A stretch of DNA of 64,000 nt from Saccharopolyspora spinosa NRRL 18395 (GTDB taxonomy: Bacteria; Actinomycetota; Actinomycetes; Mycobacteriales; Pseudonocardiaceae), in the NCBI RefSeq assembly GCF_000194155.1, contig NZ_GL877879.1, positions 1,728,805 to 1,792,804 on the forward strand. Direction: 5' to 3'. The position numbers and the translations under genes were made by a program. The first letter of the stretch is position 1. Every line of letters starts with the position of its first letter. Positions 35,553-45,954 of this stretch are shown here, piece after piece. The notes beneath the pieces were generated by a model, which ran no database searches, was not told where the DNA came from, and saw only the letters and a program-made list of their open reading frames with translations.

Positions 35553-36679
35553 GGGTGGACCAGCTCCAACTCGTCGATGATCGCGGTGGTGACCGCCGAA
35601 GTCGACGCGGCCACTTCCGGCCCTACCAGGTCATAGGTAAGCGTTTGCCCTTTGCTCACTACCGTGCGCACCGCCGCCTCGATCCGATCGCCGGCCGAGG
35701 ACAGCGATCCGTCGGAAGCCTCCGCTGCGGCCAACACGGTCGCGATCGGGTTCACGCGGTTTCGTCCGACGTGTTTGGGTGCCGACCCGTGGATCGGTTC
35801 GAACATGCCGTGCCGGGTGCCGACATTGCAGCCCACTGACATGCCCATTCCGCCCTGCAACGCGGACGCGAGTTCGGTGATGATGTCGCCGAACATGTTC
35901 GGCGCGACTACCACGTCGTATTGCTCGGGCCGACGAACCAGCCACTGGGTGAACGCGTCCACCAGCACGACTTCTCGTTGCACCGTCGGGTATTCCGCGC
36001 CTAACTCTTCGAAGATCCGCACGAACATCCGGCAACCGTGCAGGATGTTGTCCTTCACCACACAAGTCACCCGGCGCTTCCCGTCGGTAGGTGCGCCGCC
36101 GCGTTTCAAAGCGGTCTCGAACGCCAGCCGGATGATGCGTTCCGTGGATCGCCGGGTGATGATCCGCGTGTCGATGGCTACCTGGGCGTCGCCGCCGGGT
36201 GCCAGGATCCCACCGGAACCGGAGTACAGATCCTCGGTGTTCTCCCGGATGAAGACCATGTCGACATTTTCAGGGGACCAGACCTGCTTGTGAGTTCCCG
36301 ATATCAGGTGCCGGACACCGGGTAACAGCTTGACCGGGCGGATGTTGGCGTACAGGTCCAGCCCGATCCGGTTGCCGACGATCGCAGACCAGCCGGCCAT
36401 TTTGCCATCGGGCCGCATCGCGGTGCCGTGGCCGTCCGACGACGGCCAGCCGATCGCGCCGAGGAGGATCGCGTCGGCGTCGGCGCAGCGCCGCTCGGCG
36501 TCCTCCGGCCAGTCGTGGCCGTGCTCGAGGAAGTATTGCGCGCCACCGGGAATCTCGTCGAAGCGCAGGTCGATGCGGTCATGGTGGGCGACGGCTTCGA
36601 GCACTCGCCGTGCCTGGGCGACGACCTCGACGCCCACCCCGTCTCCGGGCAACAGCGCGAGGGTGTAGGGACCGGACAT
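35549..36679 (-). CDS. Isopropylmalate/tartrate-dehydrogenase family enzyme
   Basis: A 376-residue beta-decarboxylating dehydrogenase. It has LLPGDGVGVEVVAQ near the N-terminus, FIRENTEDLYSG and the metal/NAD region APNMFGDIITELASALQGGM followed by PIHGSAPKHVGRN. These match the isocitrate/isopropylmalate/tartrate/D-malate group. No leucine genes adjoin, and it is embedded in a catabolic operon, so tartrate- or malate-like substrates are more likely than isopropylmalate. Confidence 0.85.
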   Translation of the reverse strand: MSGPYTLALLPGDGVGVEVVAQARRVLEAVAHHDRIDLRFDEIPGGAQYFLEHGHDWPEDAERRCADADAILLGAIGWPSSDGHGTAMRPDGKMAGWSAIVGNRIGLDLYANIRPVKLLPGVRHLISGTHKQVWSPENVDMVFIRENTEDLYSGSGGILAPGGDAQVAIDTRIITRRSTERIIRLAFETALKRGGAPTDGKRRVTCVVKDNILHGCRMFVRIFEELGAEYPTVQREVVLVDAFTQWLVRRPEQYDVVVAPNMFGDIITELASALQGGMGMSVGCNVGTRHGMFEPIHGSAPKHVGRNRVNPIATVLAAAEASDGSLSSAGDRIEAAVRTVVSKGQTLTYDLVGPEVAASTSAVTTAIIDELELVHP

Positions 36680-36683
36680 GTGA

Positions 36684-37892
36684 TCACTCCGTTACGAGGG
36701 AGGTGGCCAGGTGCTCACCGCTGTCGCGTGCGAGGCCGGTGGGGGAAAGCCAGTCGAATTCCTGGTAGGTCACGGACAACCCAAGTTCCTGGGCGACCAG
36801 TTCACGCAGCCGGTTGGAGGCGAACCCGCCGATCACGTTCATCGGCGCATCCCGGTACAGCCGCTCGACCTTATGGCCGGGTGTCAGTCCCCAGGAACCG
36901 TGGATCTGCACCGCATGCTGGGTGACCCGTACTGCCATCTCGGAGGCGTACGCCTTGAGCATGCCGACCAATTCCAACACCAGCCTGCCCTCGCCACGAT
37001 GCCAAGCGCAGCGATGCGCCAACAGCCGGGCCGCGTCGATCTCGGTACGCATCTCGGCCAACGCAGCCTGCACACCCTCCATGTGAGCCAGTGGCCTGCC
37101 GAACGCGATCTGGGTGCCCGCGTGCTCGATCGATGCTTCCAGCGCCGACTCGGCGATGGCGATCGCTGCGATCGACATGAACAGCCAGCCCCACGACACG
37201 CCCTTTGGATACTCGTCGAGCCGGACCGGCACCACGTCTCTCGCGTCCACCCGTGCCTCGTCGAACACCAGCCCGCCCCACGACATCGCACGCAGCCCCA
37301 TGCCCGGCATCGGATAGGTGCGAACCCTCTCCTGCCGCAGGTCGACAAAGGCGAAGCACCAACCATTCTCGACACCGTTCAAGCGAGCCATGACCACCGC
37401 GAGATCGGCGTCGGTGGCATTAGCGACCCGCGTTTTCTCGCCGCTGAGCACGTATCCGTCGCCGTCGCGGCGCGCCGTCGTGACGTAGGTTCCCGCGTCA
37501 CTGCCCGAGGTACGCTCCACCACCGCGAAGCAGGCCAACCGTTCACCGCTGAGCAGTGGGTCGAGCAGCCTGCGGTGGTCGGCCAGGTTGCCGTAGGTGT
37601 GGATCAGCTTGCCACCCACCAGCGCGGACATGGTGGCCGACCAGTACGTGTTGGGGCAGGCCCGTGCCAGCGTCTCCATCGCCATCGCCTGGGTGACCCC
37701 GTCCGCGCCGAGGCCGCCGATCTCAGCGGGGTGGAACACACGCAGGTAACCGCTGTCAATGACATCCCGCCAGTTCTCCGGGGGGAGGCAGCCGTCCGCG
37801 TCGGCGGCCGCGGCGCGGTCGGCGATGCCGTTGGAGAACCGCCGGTCCAGATCGTCGATCAGCGACCTGCGATCGTCGAGTGAAAAGCCCAT
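36684..37892 (-). CDS. Acyl-CoA dehydrogenase family flavoprotein (1)
   Basis: A 402-residue acyl-CoA dehydrogenase. It has FAVVERTSGSDAGTYVTTAR (flavin binding), the gap segment GLRAMSWGGLVFDEARV, and AVQIHGSWGLTPGHKVERLY near the C-terminus. ATG 37892 has GGGAG upstream. It is followed 4 nt later by the isopropylmalate-type dehydrogenase. Two such flavoproteins side by side suggest a heteromer, as in some CoA-thioester desaturases. Confidence 0.88.
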   Translation of the reverse strand: MGFSLDDRRSLIDDLDRRFSNGIADRAAAADADGCLPPENWRDVIDSGYLRVFHPAEIGGLGADGVTQAMAMETLARACPNTYWSATMSALVGGKLIHTYGNLADHRRLLDPLLSGERLACFAVVERTSGSDAGTYVTTARRDGDGYVLSGEKTRVANATDADLAVVMARLNGVENGWCFAFVDLRQERVRTYPMPGMGLRAMSWGGLVFDEARVDARDVVPVRLDEYPKGVSWGWLFMSIAAIAIAESALEASIEHAGTQIAFGRPLAHMEGVQAALAEMRTEIDAARLLAHRCAWHRGEGRLVLELVGMLKAYASEMAVRVTQHAVQIHGSWGLTPGHKVERLYRDAPMNVIGGFASNRLRELVAQELGLSVTYQEFDWLSPTGLARDSGEHLATSLVTE

Positions 37893-37917
37893 GTGAGTCT
37901 CCCTTGATATGCCGGGT

Positions 37918-39198
37918 TCAGCCCAGTCCCAGCAGCGCTCCGGCGACCACCGAGCGCAGGATCTCCTGGCCGCCGCCCGTCGCGGCGAGCAGCAGCGAGT
38001 CGCGCTGCGCTCGCTCCGCCAGGTGGTGCGGGGTGAGACCGGCGATCCCGGCGGCGGTACGGGCGATGTCCTGTGCGGCGCGGGTGATGAAAAGCTTGGC
38101 GGCCGCAGCGTCCTGCCGTGGCGCGGGCTCCGGCCGGTCGAGCTGCCCGGCCGCCCGGTAAAGCAGGTCGGAGCCCAGCTCCACCTTGGTCCGCATGTCC
38201 ACGATGGCGGCACGGATTGCCTGGGATCGGACCAGCGGCGCGCCGAACAGGGTTGGTCTGGTTACTTCGCTGGCCGCCACGGGGCCGGTCGGCAACGTGG
38301 ACCGAGGGTTCGGCACATGTGTCCCTCTCGAACGCTGTCCTGGCAGGATAGGACTGCCGTCTCCGTTGCTGGAGAGGCTTTCCTGGTGGAAAGGCTGATC
38401 CGTGACAAGCGCGACGGTCTGCCGGGTGATCTCACGAATGATGCCGAGCCACGGTGCAAGCAAACAGGTTCGGTCCAGCGCGGCGAGCAACGGTACCAGT
38501 TCGTCGGTGGCGGCACCGGGCCTGCCGAGCACTGCGTCCGCCGGGACCTGGCAGTCTTCCAGCACCAGGTCGGCGGACGGGCAGGTACGCATGGCGGTGG
38601 GCTCCGCGTTGGGCATTACCGCAAGGCCAGGCGTGTTGCGGTCGATCAGGAACGCGGACCTCTCGCCGGTCGCCGTGACCGCGGTAACCACGAAATGGTG
38701 CGCGTGGGGTGCATTGACCACGTGCGGCTTGCGTCCTCCGAGCAGCCAGCCTTCGCGCTGTTGAACCGCCGTGATTCCGGGACCTGTTTCCGTGGCACAA
38801 CCATCCACTTCGGACAATGCGAGCCCGCCGAGCCACTCGCCGGAGGCCATCCTGGGGAGATAGTGCTCCCGCTGGGCGAAGCTGCCGAGCTTGGCGATCG
38901 GTACAGCGCACAGCACACCGTGTGTCCCCAGCGCAAGAGACAGCCCGGCGTCGCCGGAGCCTTCGCCGAAACCTTCGAGCATGGCGACGGCCTCCAGCAC
39001 GGTGGCGCCGAGCCCGTTGTGGGCGGTAGGCAGCAAGGCGCCGACGATGCCCATCTCCGCGAGCCTGGTGAAAAGGGTCTGATCCCAACTCGCATTCCGG
39101 TCACGGGTCACAACGTTCGTTTGGACTTCTGCCTCTGCGACGCTGCGAGTTCGTTCGCGCAGTTGCTGGATCTTGTCGTCGACGGCGACGAATTCCAT
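37918..39198 (-). CDS. Acyl-CoA dehydrogenase family flavoprotein (2)
   Basis: A 426-residue acyl-CoA dehydrogenase. It has LALSEVDGCATETG, HVVNAPHAHHFVVTA and SLLLAATGGGQEILRSVVAG. The end precedes the first acyl-CoA dehydrogenase gene by 25 nt. It differs in length and in its middle region (an SNGDGSPILPGQRS loop near residue 285), so it is a paralog with a different role and may form a heterodimer with gene 1. Confidence 0.87.
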   Translation of the reverse strand: MEFVAVDDKIQQLRERTRSVAEAEVQTNVVTRDRNASWDQTLFTRLAEMGIVGALLPTAHNGLGATVLEAVAMLEGFGEGSGDAGLSLALGTHGVLCAVPIAKLGSFAQREHYLPRMASGEWLGGLALSEVDGCATETGPGITAVQQREGWLLGGRKPHVVNAPHAHHFVVTAVTATGERSAFLIDRNTPGLAVMPNAEPTAMRTCPSADLVLEDCQVPADAVLGRPGAATDELVPLLAALDRTCLLAPWLGIIREITRQTVALVTDQPFHQESLSSNGDGSPILPGQRSRGTHVPNPRSTLPTGPVAASEVTRPTLFGAPLVRSQAIRAAIVDMRTKVELGSDLLYRAAGQLDRPEPAPRQDAAAAKLFITRAAQDIARTAAGIAGLTPHHLAERAQRDSLLLAATGGGQEILRSVVAGALLGLG

Positions 39199-39281
39199 TG
39201 TCCCGCAACGCTCCCTTGCCTATTGAGGAGTGAGGTACTCCGGTCGTCCCGGGTGGTGGCATCCGGGACGACCGGGGTGAG

Positions 39282-40238
39282 TCAGACCTTGACCGGCACG
39301 CAGCGCTGCGGAGAGAGATCGCTGATGTACTTGGCCTCGATGCCGGACTTACTCAGATACTCCAGGCACAGTGCGACGCGCTGGACGCGCTGCCGGATGG
39401 TGTTCTCGTTCACCGGGTCGTGCGGGTGCGACTGGGCGCTGGCGCCGATCTTCAGCATCATCGGCGAGCAGATCTGCACCAGTTCGGCCACCTCATAAAA
39501 ACGGATGAACCCGCCCTTGCTGCCGTAGACGTCGGTCGGCAAATCGATGGTCAGCTCCGGCGAACCCTTTCGGATGTCCTGCAGCACGGGCAGGCCAAGG
39601 TCGTGCACAGTCGTAATACTGTTTACGCCGTTCTCGTAGAACACCCGTGAGGTCATCGGGTTCGACACGATGCAGTGCGAAGATGATTTGATCATCAACT
39701 CGGCAGGCAGCACACCCGCCTTACGCATCTCCGACAGCATCCGGATGACACCGAGGTCGTAGGCGATCAGGCCGCGGCAACCCATCTCGGTCAGCCTCAG
39801 CGCCTCTTCCGCGGACTGCGCCAGCGCGTCATTGTTGTTGATCCGGCGGCCCTGGGAAGCACCGAACCCGCCGCGGTAGAAGGCAGCTTTGCGGTCGTAC
39901 TCGGGACGAGGCCCCAGCGCGAACACCATGCCGACATTGCTCTCCCGGCACAGATCCAGCATGTCCCGAACCTCGCTGTCGGAGAGCAGGAACGCACCGA
40001 GGGTCTCGTTGAAACGAGTGACCGGCAGGCCCTCCTCCTTCAGCAGACCCAGCGTCGCCTCCAGCACCTTGAAACTGTTGACCACCGGGATCTCGACGCC
40101 GTAGTGGCCGCCATCGGCGAACTCACGGCCGGAAGCTTCGAGCGGAATCTCGTCACTGTAGGGCATGCCATTGTCCTTGAGCCACTGGCGTGCCCGGTGA
40201 GCTCCTCTTGCAACTTCCCCATTAACGTGGGATATCAT
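39282..40238 (-). CDS. Peptidase-U32-like protein, tentative
   Basis: 318 residues from the ATG at 40238, chosen because CTGGAGACG precedes it; the frame stays open to 40328. The sequence MISHVNGEVARGAHRA..., LGAFLLSDSEVRDMLDLCRE, GCRGLIAYDLGVIRMLSEMR and SSSHCIVSNPMTSRVFYENG resembles the TIM-barrel of U32/collagenase-like proteins, some of which are oxygenase or hydroxylation factors rather than proteases. I am not certain of the family. It heads the minus-strand catabolic operon with two flavoproteins. Confidence 0.5.
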   Translation of the reverse strand: MISHVNGEVARGAHRARQWLKDNGMPYSDEIPLEASGREFADGGHYGVEIPVVNSFKVLEATLGLLKEEGLPVTRFNETLGAFLLSDSEVRDMLDLCRESNVGMVFALGPRPEYDRKAAFYRGGFGASQGRRINNNDALAQSAEEALRLTEMGCRGLIAYDLGVIRMLSEMRKAGVLPAELMIKSSSHCIVSNPMTSRVFYENGVNSITTVHDLGLPVLQDIRKGSPELTIDLPTDVYGSKGGFIRFYEVAELVQICSPMMLKIGASAQSHPHDPVNENTIRQRVQRVALCLEYLSKSGIEAKYISDLSPQRCVPVKV

Positions 40239-40709
40239 AACGTCTCCAGGTGCGCTTTTAAGGAACGCCCGGACTCTATAGTTCGCCCAAACAGGTAGCC
40301 CATAGCGTTGCCCTTTCATACACGGCACATGCCCTTAAAGTTCCTTCCACAGGATCGCGGTGCCAGGCCACAGCAACGTAATAGAAAAGTTATCACTCAA
40401 CGTGTTCGAGCTTTTATCAGGACCGGGCTCACCCTTTTGGCGTAAAGGACATCGGAAGGAACCTCTACAACTACCGCAACGGCTTGGCACGCGGAAAATA
40501 AGACCTGTTAGTCCAGGACTTCGGCGCAAATGTGGATCGATCGCTGCCGAACTTCCCCCTGCTGGTCTCAACTGCCGGTTGGCCGTTGAACGCTGCGAAG
40601 GAGGTGCAGTCGCGAACGTCGGCGAGTCAGCGACGACGGTTTCTTCGCGAGCACTTTTGATCGCCGCTCGGGTGGGTGGGGTCCGGTGCGCAAGCGTGCG
40701 GTGTAATAC

Positions 40710-40900
40710 CACGTCGCGACGGGTATCAGCCCCGGCAGGACAGCGACCCAAGCCGGCCCGCTGGCTCGTAGCGGACCGAGCTGGCCAGCTGACGGCGCAG
40801 GATCGCGTTCTCGTGCCGCTGCACGAGCAGTCCCGCGTCCTTGGCAGTCTCGCGACGCAGCAATACCAACGGGACGAACAGCAACCTGCGGGTCACCTTT
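40710..40900 (-). pseudogene. IS integrase N-terminal fragment
   Basis: The minus strand reads VLLRRETAKDAGLLVQRHEN, AILRRQLASSVRYEPAGRLG, then a stop. This is the well-known N-terminus (KDAEILVLRHENAVLRRQL) of an actinomycete IS integrase family. Nothing of the catalytic core follows. It fills most of the gap between the U32-like and LuxR genes; the rest (40239-40709) holds no gene I can support. Confidence 0.65.
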
Positions 40901-41020
40901 TACAGCCGGGACACGATCACGCGGGCATGATCCCGGCAAGCGAACTGCACCGCTGCCACGCACCGGCCCGAACCCACCGATCCGCTGGCTCATCGAAACT
41001 GTAGCGCTGGAGCCGCCGGA

Positions 41021-43330
41021 TCATTCGAGGTCGCGTTGTTCGGTGATCCAGGATGCGATCTGGGCGCGGGAGGTGAAGCCGAGCTTGGTGAGGATGTGTT
41101 CGACATGCGCCTCGGCGGTGCGCCGGGCAATCACGAGGGCGGCGGCGATCTCTTTGTTGGACATGCCGTTGGCGACCAACTTGGCGACCTCGCTCTCGCG
41201 CCGGGTCAGCGGTAGCTCAGACGGCGCGGCGGGAGGGGAGACAGGTGGCGTGTGTGGTTGGTCGTCTAGTGCGTAGGCCACGGCCTCATCGAGTGTGAAG
41301 CGTTTGCCTTGCTGGAGGGCGGCTTCGCAGGCAAGGCTTCCGAGGGCATCGCGGGCCTTGGTCTGGTACTGCCTGGTCCACTCGCGCGCGGTCGTCCAAG
41401 GGGCCACCGATCCGCCGATTTGTTCCCACAATGCTTCGGCTATGCCGAACAGGACGGCGGCCCGCCGAAGGTCGTCCCGGGTCGCGGCCGCCCAGATCAG
41501 TATCTCGACACACCACGCCATGCCCAATGGGTCGCGTAGGGCGTGTTTGAGCCGGAGGGCTTCCTTCGCATACGCGGTCATCGGCAGCAGATCACGCTGA
41601 AGCCAGTGGGCGAGGGCCAGATGCCACAGCCCCCACGACCGCGCCCATCGCTCACCCGTGGCCTGGCAGAGCGTGATGCACTCCTGGGACAGCGCGACCG
41701 CGCGCTCGGTATCACCCAGCGCGCCTACGATCGTGCCCAGGCGGAACAACGCCATCGTCGGCATCCAGCCCTCTGCGCCGACGTTCCGGTAGTGGGCCAG
41801 TGCTTGCTCGTACAGCGCGGCGGCCGTCGGCAGGTCGTCATGAAACCATTTTGTCTTTCCAGCTTGTTGCAACGCATGCCCTAGTACCGTCTCGTCGTCG
41901 AACCTCCGGGCCAGGTCGACGCATTCGGGCAAGACAGTGAGAGTGTGTGCGGTGTCGCCCTGAACGAGGGCGATCGCGGAGAGAACCCACAGTGCCTTGG
42001 CCCGCTCGGGGCTGGGCTCGGTGTCGCAGGCCAGTGCCTGGTCCAGCCACCACCGGCCATCACGGACCGCACGTACGATCCAGTACCAATACAGCGCGCC
42101 GGCCATCCGCAGCCCGGTACGGGCCTGACCGGGTTCGGTGAGGCAGAACTCCAACGCCGCCCGCACGTTGGGCTGCTCGGACTCGAACCTCTCCAGCAAC
42201 CCCGCCTGGTCGGGGCCGAACCAGTCCGCTTCCGCTTGTTCGGCCAGGTGCAGGTAGTAATCCCGATGCCGCCGACGGAGAGCTTTTTCCTCTTCATCGG
42301 AGAGTTGCTCCCGGCCGTACTGGCGGATCGTTTCCAGCATCCGGTACCGGGCGACCTGCCCTTCCTCCCGCTTGACCAACAGAGATTTGTAGACCAGCCC
42401 GGCCACCCCGGTGAACACATCCTCGGCCACCACGCCCTCGCCCGCGCACACGTCCTCGGCGGCGTCCAGGCAAAACTCGCCCGGGAACACCGACAACCTG
42501 GCCCACAGCGTGCGCTCGAGCTGCGTGCACAACTCGAAGCTCCACTCGATCGCCGCCCGCAGCGTCTGATGCCGAGCCGACCCGGCCCTGTCGCCGTGCG
42601 TGAGCAACTGGAAACGGTCTTGCAGCCGATCCAGAATCTCCTCAACGTCCAGCGTGCGCAGGGCAGCCGTGGCCAGCTCGATCGCCAGCGGCAGCCCATC
42701 CAGCCGCTGGCACAACCGGGCCACCGCCGCCGTGTTGCCGTCGGTCAGGGCGAACCCCGGCAGGGCGTCGGCTGCCCGCCGCTCAAACAACTCCAACGCC
42801 TCATACCGGTCGCCATCACGCGGTACCGAACCCTCCGGCGGCAGCGACAACGGGCCAACCTGCCACACGCGCTCACCGGAGACCTCCAGCGGCGCCCGGC
42901 TCGTGGCCAGTACCCGCAGCCCCGGCGCGGCCCGCAACAGGCCCGTCATCAACTGCGCGCAGGCGTCCAACAGGTGCTCGCAGTTGTCCAACACCAGCAA
43001 CAACTGCTTCTCCGCCGCATAGTCGACCAGCACCGTTTCCGGATCCCGATTCGACACATCGGTCATTCCCAACGCCGATACGACCGTATCCCCCAACAAC
43101 GCCGGATCCCGCAACGAGGCCAAACCCACCACCCACACACCATCAGCAAACGCCCGCCGCAACTCCCACGCGACATGCAACGCCAACCGCGACTTTCCGG
43201 TCCCCCCCGCACCGGTCAACGTCACCAACCGGGACGATCCCAGCACGCGCTTCACCTCGGCCGTCTCCCACACACGGCCAACAAAATCCGTCAACTCGGC
43301 CGGAAACCGACCCACACCCGGAATCGACAC
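41021..43330 (-). CDS. Large ATP-binding LuxR-type regulator
   Basis: 769 residues. An N-terminal AAA/NB-ARC-type ATPase has Walker A TLTGAGGTGKSRLALHVAWE (about residues 37-56) and Walker B LLLVLDNCEHLLD. A TPR-like helical middle follows, then a C-terminal LuxR HTH (LTRRESEVAKLVANGMSNKE, ending in TKLGFTSRAQIASWI). This architecture senses ligands or partners through the TPR region and is common among actinomycete pathway regulators. It is not in an operon, and the nearest candidate target is the operon at 34.7-40.2 kb or its own promoter. Confidence 0.88.
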   Translation of the reverse strand: MSIPGVGRFPAELTDFVGRVWETAEVKRVLGSSRLVTLTGAGGTGKSRLALHVAWELRRAFADGVWVVGLASLRDPALLGDTVVSALGMTDVSNRDPETVLVDYAAEKQLLLVLDNCEHLLDACAQLMTGLLRAAPGLRVLATSRAPLEVSGERVWQVGPLSLPPEGSVPRDGDRYEALELFERRAADALPGFALTDGNTAAVARLCQRLDGLPLAIELATAALRTLDVEEILDRLQDRFQLLTHGDRAGSARHQTLRAAIEWSFELCTQLERTLWARLSVFPGEFCLDAAEDVCAGEGVVAEDVFTGVAGLVYKSLLVKREEGQVARYRMLETIRQYGREQLSDEEEKALRRRHRDYYLHLAEQAEADWFGPDQAGLLERFESEQPNVRAALEFCLTEPGQARTGLRMAGALYWYWIVRAVRDGRWWLDQALACDTEPSPERAKALWVLSAIALVQGDTAHTLTVLPECVDLARRFDDETVLGHALQQAGKTKWFHDDLPTAAALYEQALAHYRNVGAEGWMPTMALFRLGTIVGALGDTERAVALSQECITLCQATGERWARSWGLWHLALAHWLQRDLLPMTAYAKEALRLKHALRDPLGMAWCVEILIWAAATRDDLRRAAVLFGIAEALWEQIGGSVAPWTTAREWTRQYQTKARDALGSLACEAALQQGKRFTLDEAVAYALDDQPHTPPVSPPAAPSELPLTRRESEVAKLVANGMSNKEIAAALVIARRTAEAHVEHILTKLGFTSRAQIASWITEQRDLE

Positions 43331-43551
43331 CGCTCGCTCTTTGCCACACCACCTCTACCAAAGCCATGCTAGTTGCGTGGGCAAGTGATCGTGTCTGCGG
43401 CTTGGCATGCTCGGCTCCAAGACTGATCTATCGGTGGCAACTGGATTCTGCGTGCATTTCTTGCTGGTCACATCTTCGCCCTGCCGACCGGCGCCCGCCA
43501 GAATTCCAGCACCGGCCTGCTGGCCCAGCGGGCGTGACGCCCACGACGGAG

Positions 43552-43579
43552 CCGGCCCGGCGGAACTCCGCCGGGCCGG
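43552..43579. terminator. Strong GC-rich hairpin after the IclR gene
   Basis: CCGGCCCGGCGGA (43552-43564) and its complement TCCGCCGGGCCGG (43567-43579) make a 13-bp stem, about 30 nt past the stop of the minus-strand IclR gene. Confidence 0.65.
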
Positions 43580-43607
43580 TTCCGCGGAGCGGTAGCCAGC
43601 GAATTGC

Positions 43608-44372
43608 TCACCCGCTCCGCTCGGTGGCCACCTCGCAGGTGAGCTGGATGAGCCGTTGGACATAGTCGTCGTCGTAGCGGGTCAGGGGGACGACGACCGA
43701 CAGCACGCCGACGAGCGTGCGCTGCCGGTACACCGGCGCCGCCACGGACCAGGACTCGTTCGTCGATTCGCGGGCGCTGTAGGCGTAACCTCGCGCCCTG
43801 ACCTCGGCGCATTCGGCCCGAAGCGCGTCCAGCGTCCGGTGTTCGCCCCCGGACACGGCGAAGCCGTCCGTGCCGGCGGGCAGGCCGACGGGCTGGTTCT
43901 CGGCGTTGTTGAAGGCCAGCAACGCCTTTCCCGCCGCGCCGAGGTACACCGGGCCCCGTTCGCCGGGCAGGCAGACCCGCCGGACCAGCTTGCTGGATTC
44001 CGCGGACTCGATGCACAGCCGGTCGTCGCCGGCGCGGACGAAGAACGCGCTCGTCTCGTCCGCTCGCGCGTGCAGGTCCCGCACGGTGTCGACGGCGATC
44101 GACCGGATGCCGGCCCACATGTCGGTCGCGGAGATCATCGCGGTCAGCTCGGGGCCGGGAATGTAGGCGCCGTCGGTGTCCTGGCTGACATAGCCGGTGG
44201 CTTTCAAGGTACCGAGCAGGCGGGAGGCCGTGCTGAGGCTCACCCCGGAATGCCCGGCCAGCGCGGTGAGCGTCTTCGGCCCGCGGGCGACCGCGGAGAG
44301 CAGCGACAGCGCCCGCGTCACCGACCGGACCCCCTGTCCGTTCGCACCGCGACTACTGTCCATCGCAGACAC
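43608..44372 (-). CDS. IclR-family transcriptional regulator
   Basis: 254 residues. The N-terminal winged HTH ([20 protein letters not shown]) and C-terminal IclR effector domain ([33 protein letters not shown]) are complete. It overlaps the upstream cysteine-synthase-like gene by 20 bp and is probably co-transcribed with it. It is well placed to control the divergent nine-kb catabolic operon that starts at 45565. Confidence 0.9.
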   Translation of the reverse strand: MSAMDSSRGANGQGVRSVTRALSLLSAVARGPKTLTALAGHSGVSLSTASRLLGTLKATGYVSQDTDGAYIPGPELTAMISATDMWAGIRSIAVDTVRDLHARADETSAFFVRAGDDRLCIESAESSKLVRRVCLPGERGPVYLGAAGKALLAFNNAENQPVGLPAGTDGFAVSGGEHRTLDALRAECAEVRARGYAYSARESTNESWSVAAPVYRQRTLVGVLSVVVPLTRYDDDYVQRLIQLTCEVATERSG

Positions 44373-45492
44373 ACTCCTCGGGACGGAACCTACCGGTCAG
44401 CTCGTAGTCCTCCAGCACCTCCGCGTACGGGGCGAAGTCGATGCCGCGCGCCCGCAGCCAGCCGTCGTCGAAATACGTGCTGGCGTACCGCTCGCCGCCG
44501 TCGCAGAGCAGGGTGACGATACTGCCCCGCTCACCCCGCTCCGCCATCAGCCGGGCCACGTGCAGCGCCGCCCAGACGTTGGTGCCGGTCGACGCGCCGA
44601 CCCGGCGGCCGAGCCGACTCGAAGCCCAGCGCATGGCGGCGATCGATGCCCCGTCCGGCACCAAGAGCATGTCGTCGACGACACCGGGGACGAACGATGG
44701 CTCGACCCGCGGGCGGCCGATCCCTTCGATACGCGAGGACGCGTCGGTCCGCACCGTCGGATCGTCACGAAGCCAGCTGTCGATGAACGCGGAGTTCTCG
44801 GGATCGGCGACGAGCATGCGCGTGGGGTGCCGCCGGTACCGCAGATAGCGGCCGATGGTGGCGCACGAACCACCGGTGCCCGCGCTCAGTACAATCCAGG
44901 ACGGGACCGGATGTCGTTCCGCAGCTAACTGCGCGAAGATTGACTCGGCGATGTTGTTGTTGCCGCGCCAGTCCGTCGCACGCTCGGCGTACGTGAATTG
45001 GTCGAGATAGTGGCCGCCCTTCTCGCGTGCCAGTCGCCGCGCCTCCTCGTAGACTTCCGAAGACTGCTCGACGAAGTGGCACTGCCCGCCGAAGGACTCG
45101 ATCAACGAGATCTTCTCGCGGCTGGTGGCTGCGGGCATCACAGCCACGAACGGCAGATCCAGCAGCCGCGCGAAATACGCCTCGCTGACCGCCGTCGATC
45201 CGCTGGAAGCCTCGACCACGGTGGTGTCGGGTCCGAGCCAGCCGTTGCACAGGGCGTACAGGAACAGCGACCGGGCGAGCCGGTGCTTGAGACTGCCGGT
45301 CGGATGCACCGACTCGTCCTTCAGGTACAGGTCCACCCCGGGCATGCCTGGGAGCTCGAAGACATGCAGGTGGGTGTCCGCGCTGCGGTTGGCGTCCGCC
45401 TCGACTCTGCGGACCGCCTCGGCGATCCAGGCTCGGCGCTCGGAAATCCGGCTATTTGGGCGTGCGAGATGGCTTGACTTCGGTTTGACCAC
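44353..45492 (-). CDS. Cysteine-synthase-like PLP enzyme (Cds1-type)
   Basis: A 379-residue fold-type II PLP enzyme. The PLP lysine is in [15 protein letters not shown], and [16 protein letters not shown] and [15 protein letters not shown] bind substrate and phosphate. The extended C-terminus resembles actinobacterial cysteine desulfhydrase/lyase (Cds1) more than biosynthetic CysK. Its place next to IclR and opposite an amino-compound operon suggests release of ammonia (or sulfide) from a substrate such as cysteine. This is inferred. Confidence 0.75.
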   Translation of the reverse strand: MVKPKSSHLARPNSRISERRAWIAEAVRRVEADANRSADTHLHVFELPGMPGVDLYLKDESVHPTGSLKHRLARSLFLYALCNGWLGPDTTVVEASSGSTAVSEAYFARLLDLPFVAVMPAATSREKISLIESFGGQCHFVEQSSEVYEEARRLAREKGGHYLDQFTYAERATDWRGNNNIAESIFAQLAAERHPVPSWIVLSAGTGGSCATIGRYLRYRRHPTRMLVADPENSAFIDSWLRDDPTVRTDASSRIEGIGRPRVEPSFVPGVVDDMLLVPDGASIAAMRWASSRLGRRVGASTGTNVWAALHVARLMAERGERGSIVTLLCDGGERYASTYFDDGWLRARGIDFAPYAEVLEDYELTGRFRPEECVCDGQ

Positions 45493-45564
45493 ATGCTCAT
45501 ACTACTGCCAAGCGGAAGCAATACAACCACCAGATGGAAGTTGCCCGATCCGGAGGAACCCCAG

Positions 45565-45945
45565 TTGCCCGGCATGCTCTCGCCCGACGACCAGGCGCAA
45601 ATCCACCAACTGCTCGCCTCGGTCGCGTACGTCCTCGACGCGCACGACTACGACCGGCTCGGCGAGGTGTTCGCACCGGAGATCCGGTTCGACAACCCCG
45701 GCCGGCTCACCGCCGAGGGCCTGCTCTCGCTGATCGAAGCGTTCAAAGCCATCGCGACGCCCGCGCTGAGCCACCACATCACCAACGTGGTCGTCACCCC
45801 GGCCGGGCCGAACGAGGCCACCTGCGTGTCCAAGGCGCTCACGCTCCGCCAGACCGGGGTCGCCGCCGCCGAGTACCGCGACACGGTTCGCCGCTGCGCC
45901 GACGGGTGGCGGATCTCCTCGCGCACCATTCGGCCGCTCGGTTAG
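45565..45945 (+). CDS. SnoaL/NTF2-like small protein
   Basis: 126 residues from the TTG at 45565, preferred because GGAGGA lies 7 nt upstream; ATG 45574 is the alternative. The compact alpha+beta cone fold is suggested by IHQLLASVAYVLDAHDYDRL, EIRFDNPGRLTAEGLLSLIE and YRDTVRRCADGWRISSRTIR. Members act as small hydrolases, isomerases or dehydratases. It is first in the operon. Confidence 0.75.
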   Translation: MPGMLSPDDQAQIHQLLASVAYVLDAHDYDRLGEVFAPEIRFDNPGRLTAEGLLSLIEAFKAIATPALSHHITNVVVTPAGPNEATCVSKALTLRQTGVAAAEYRDTVRRCADGWRISSRTIRPLG

Positions 45946-45954
45946 GGGTCACTC

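Noticed and set aside
41945-43372. 475-residue plus-strand ORF
   Set aside because: Antisense of the large LuxR regulator, Gln/Arg/Pro-rich with no domain.
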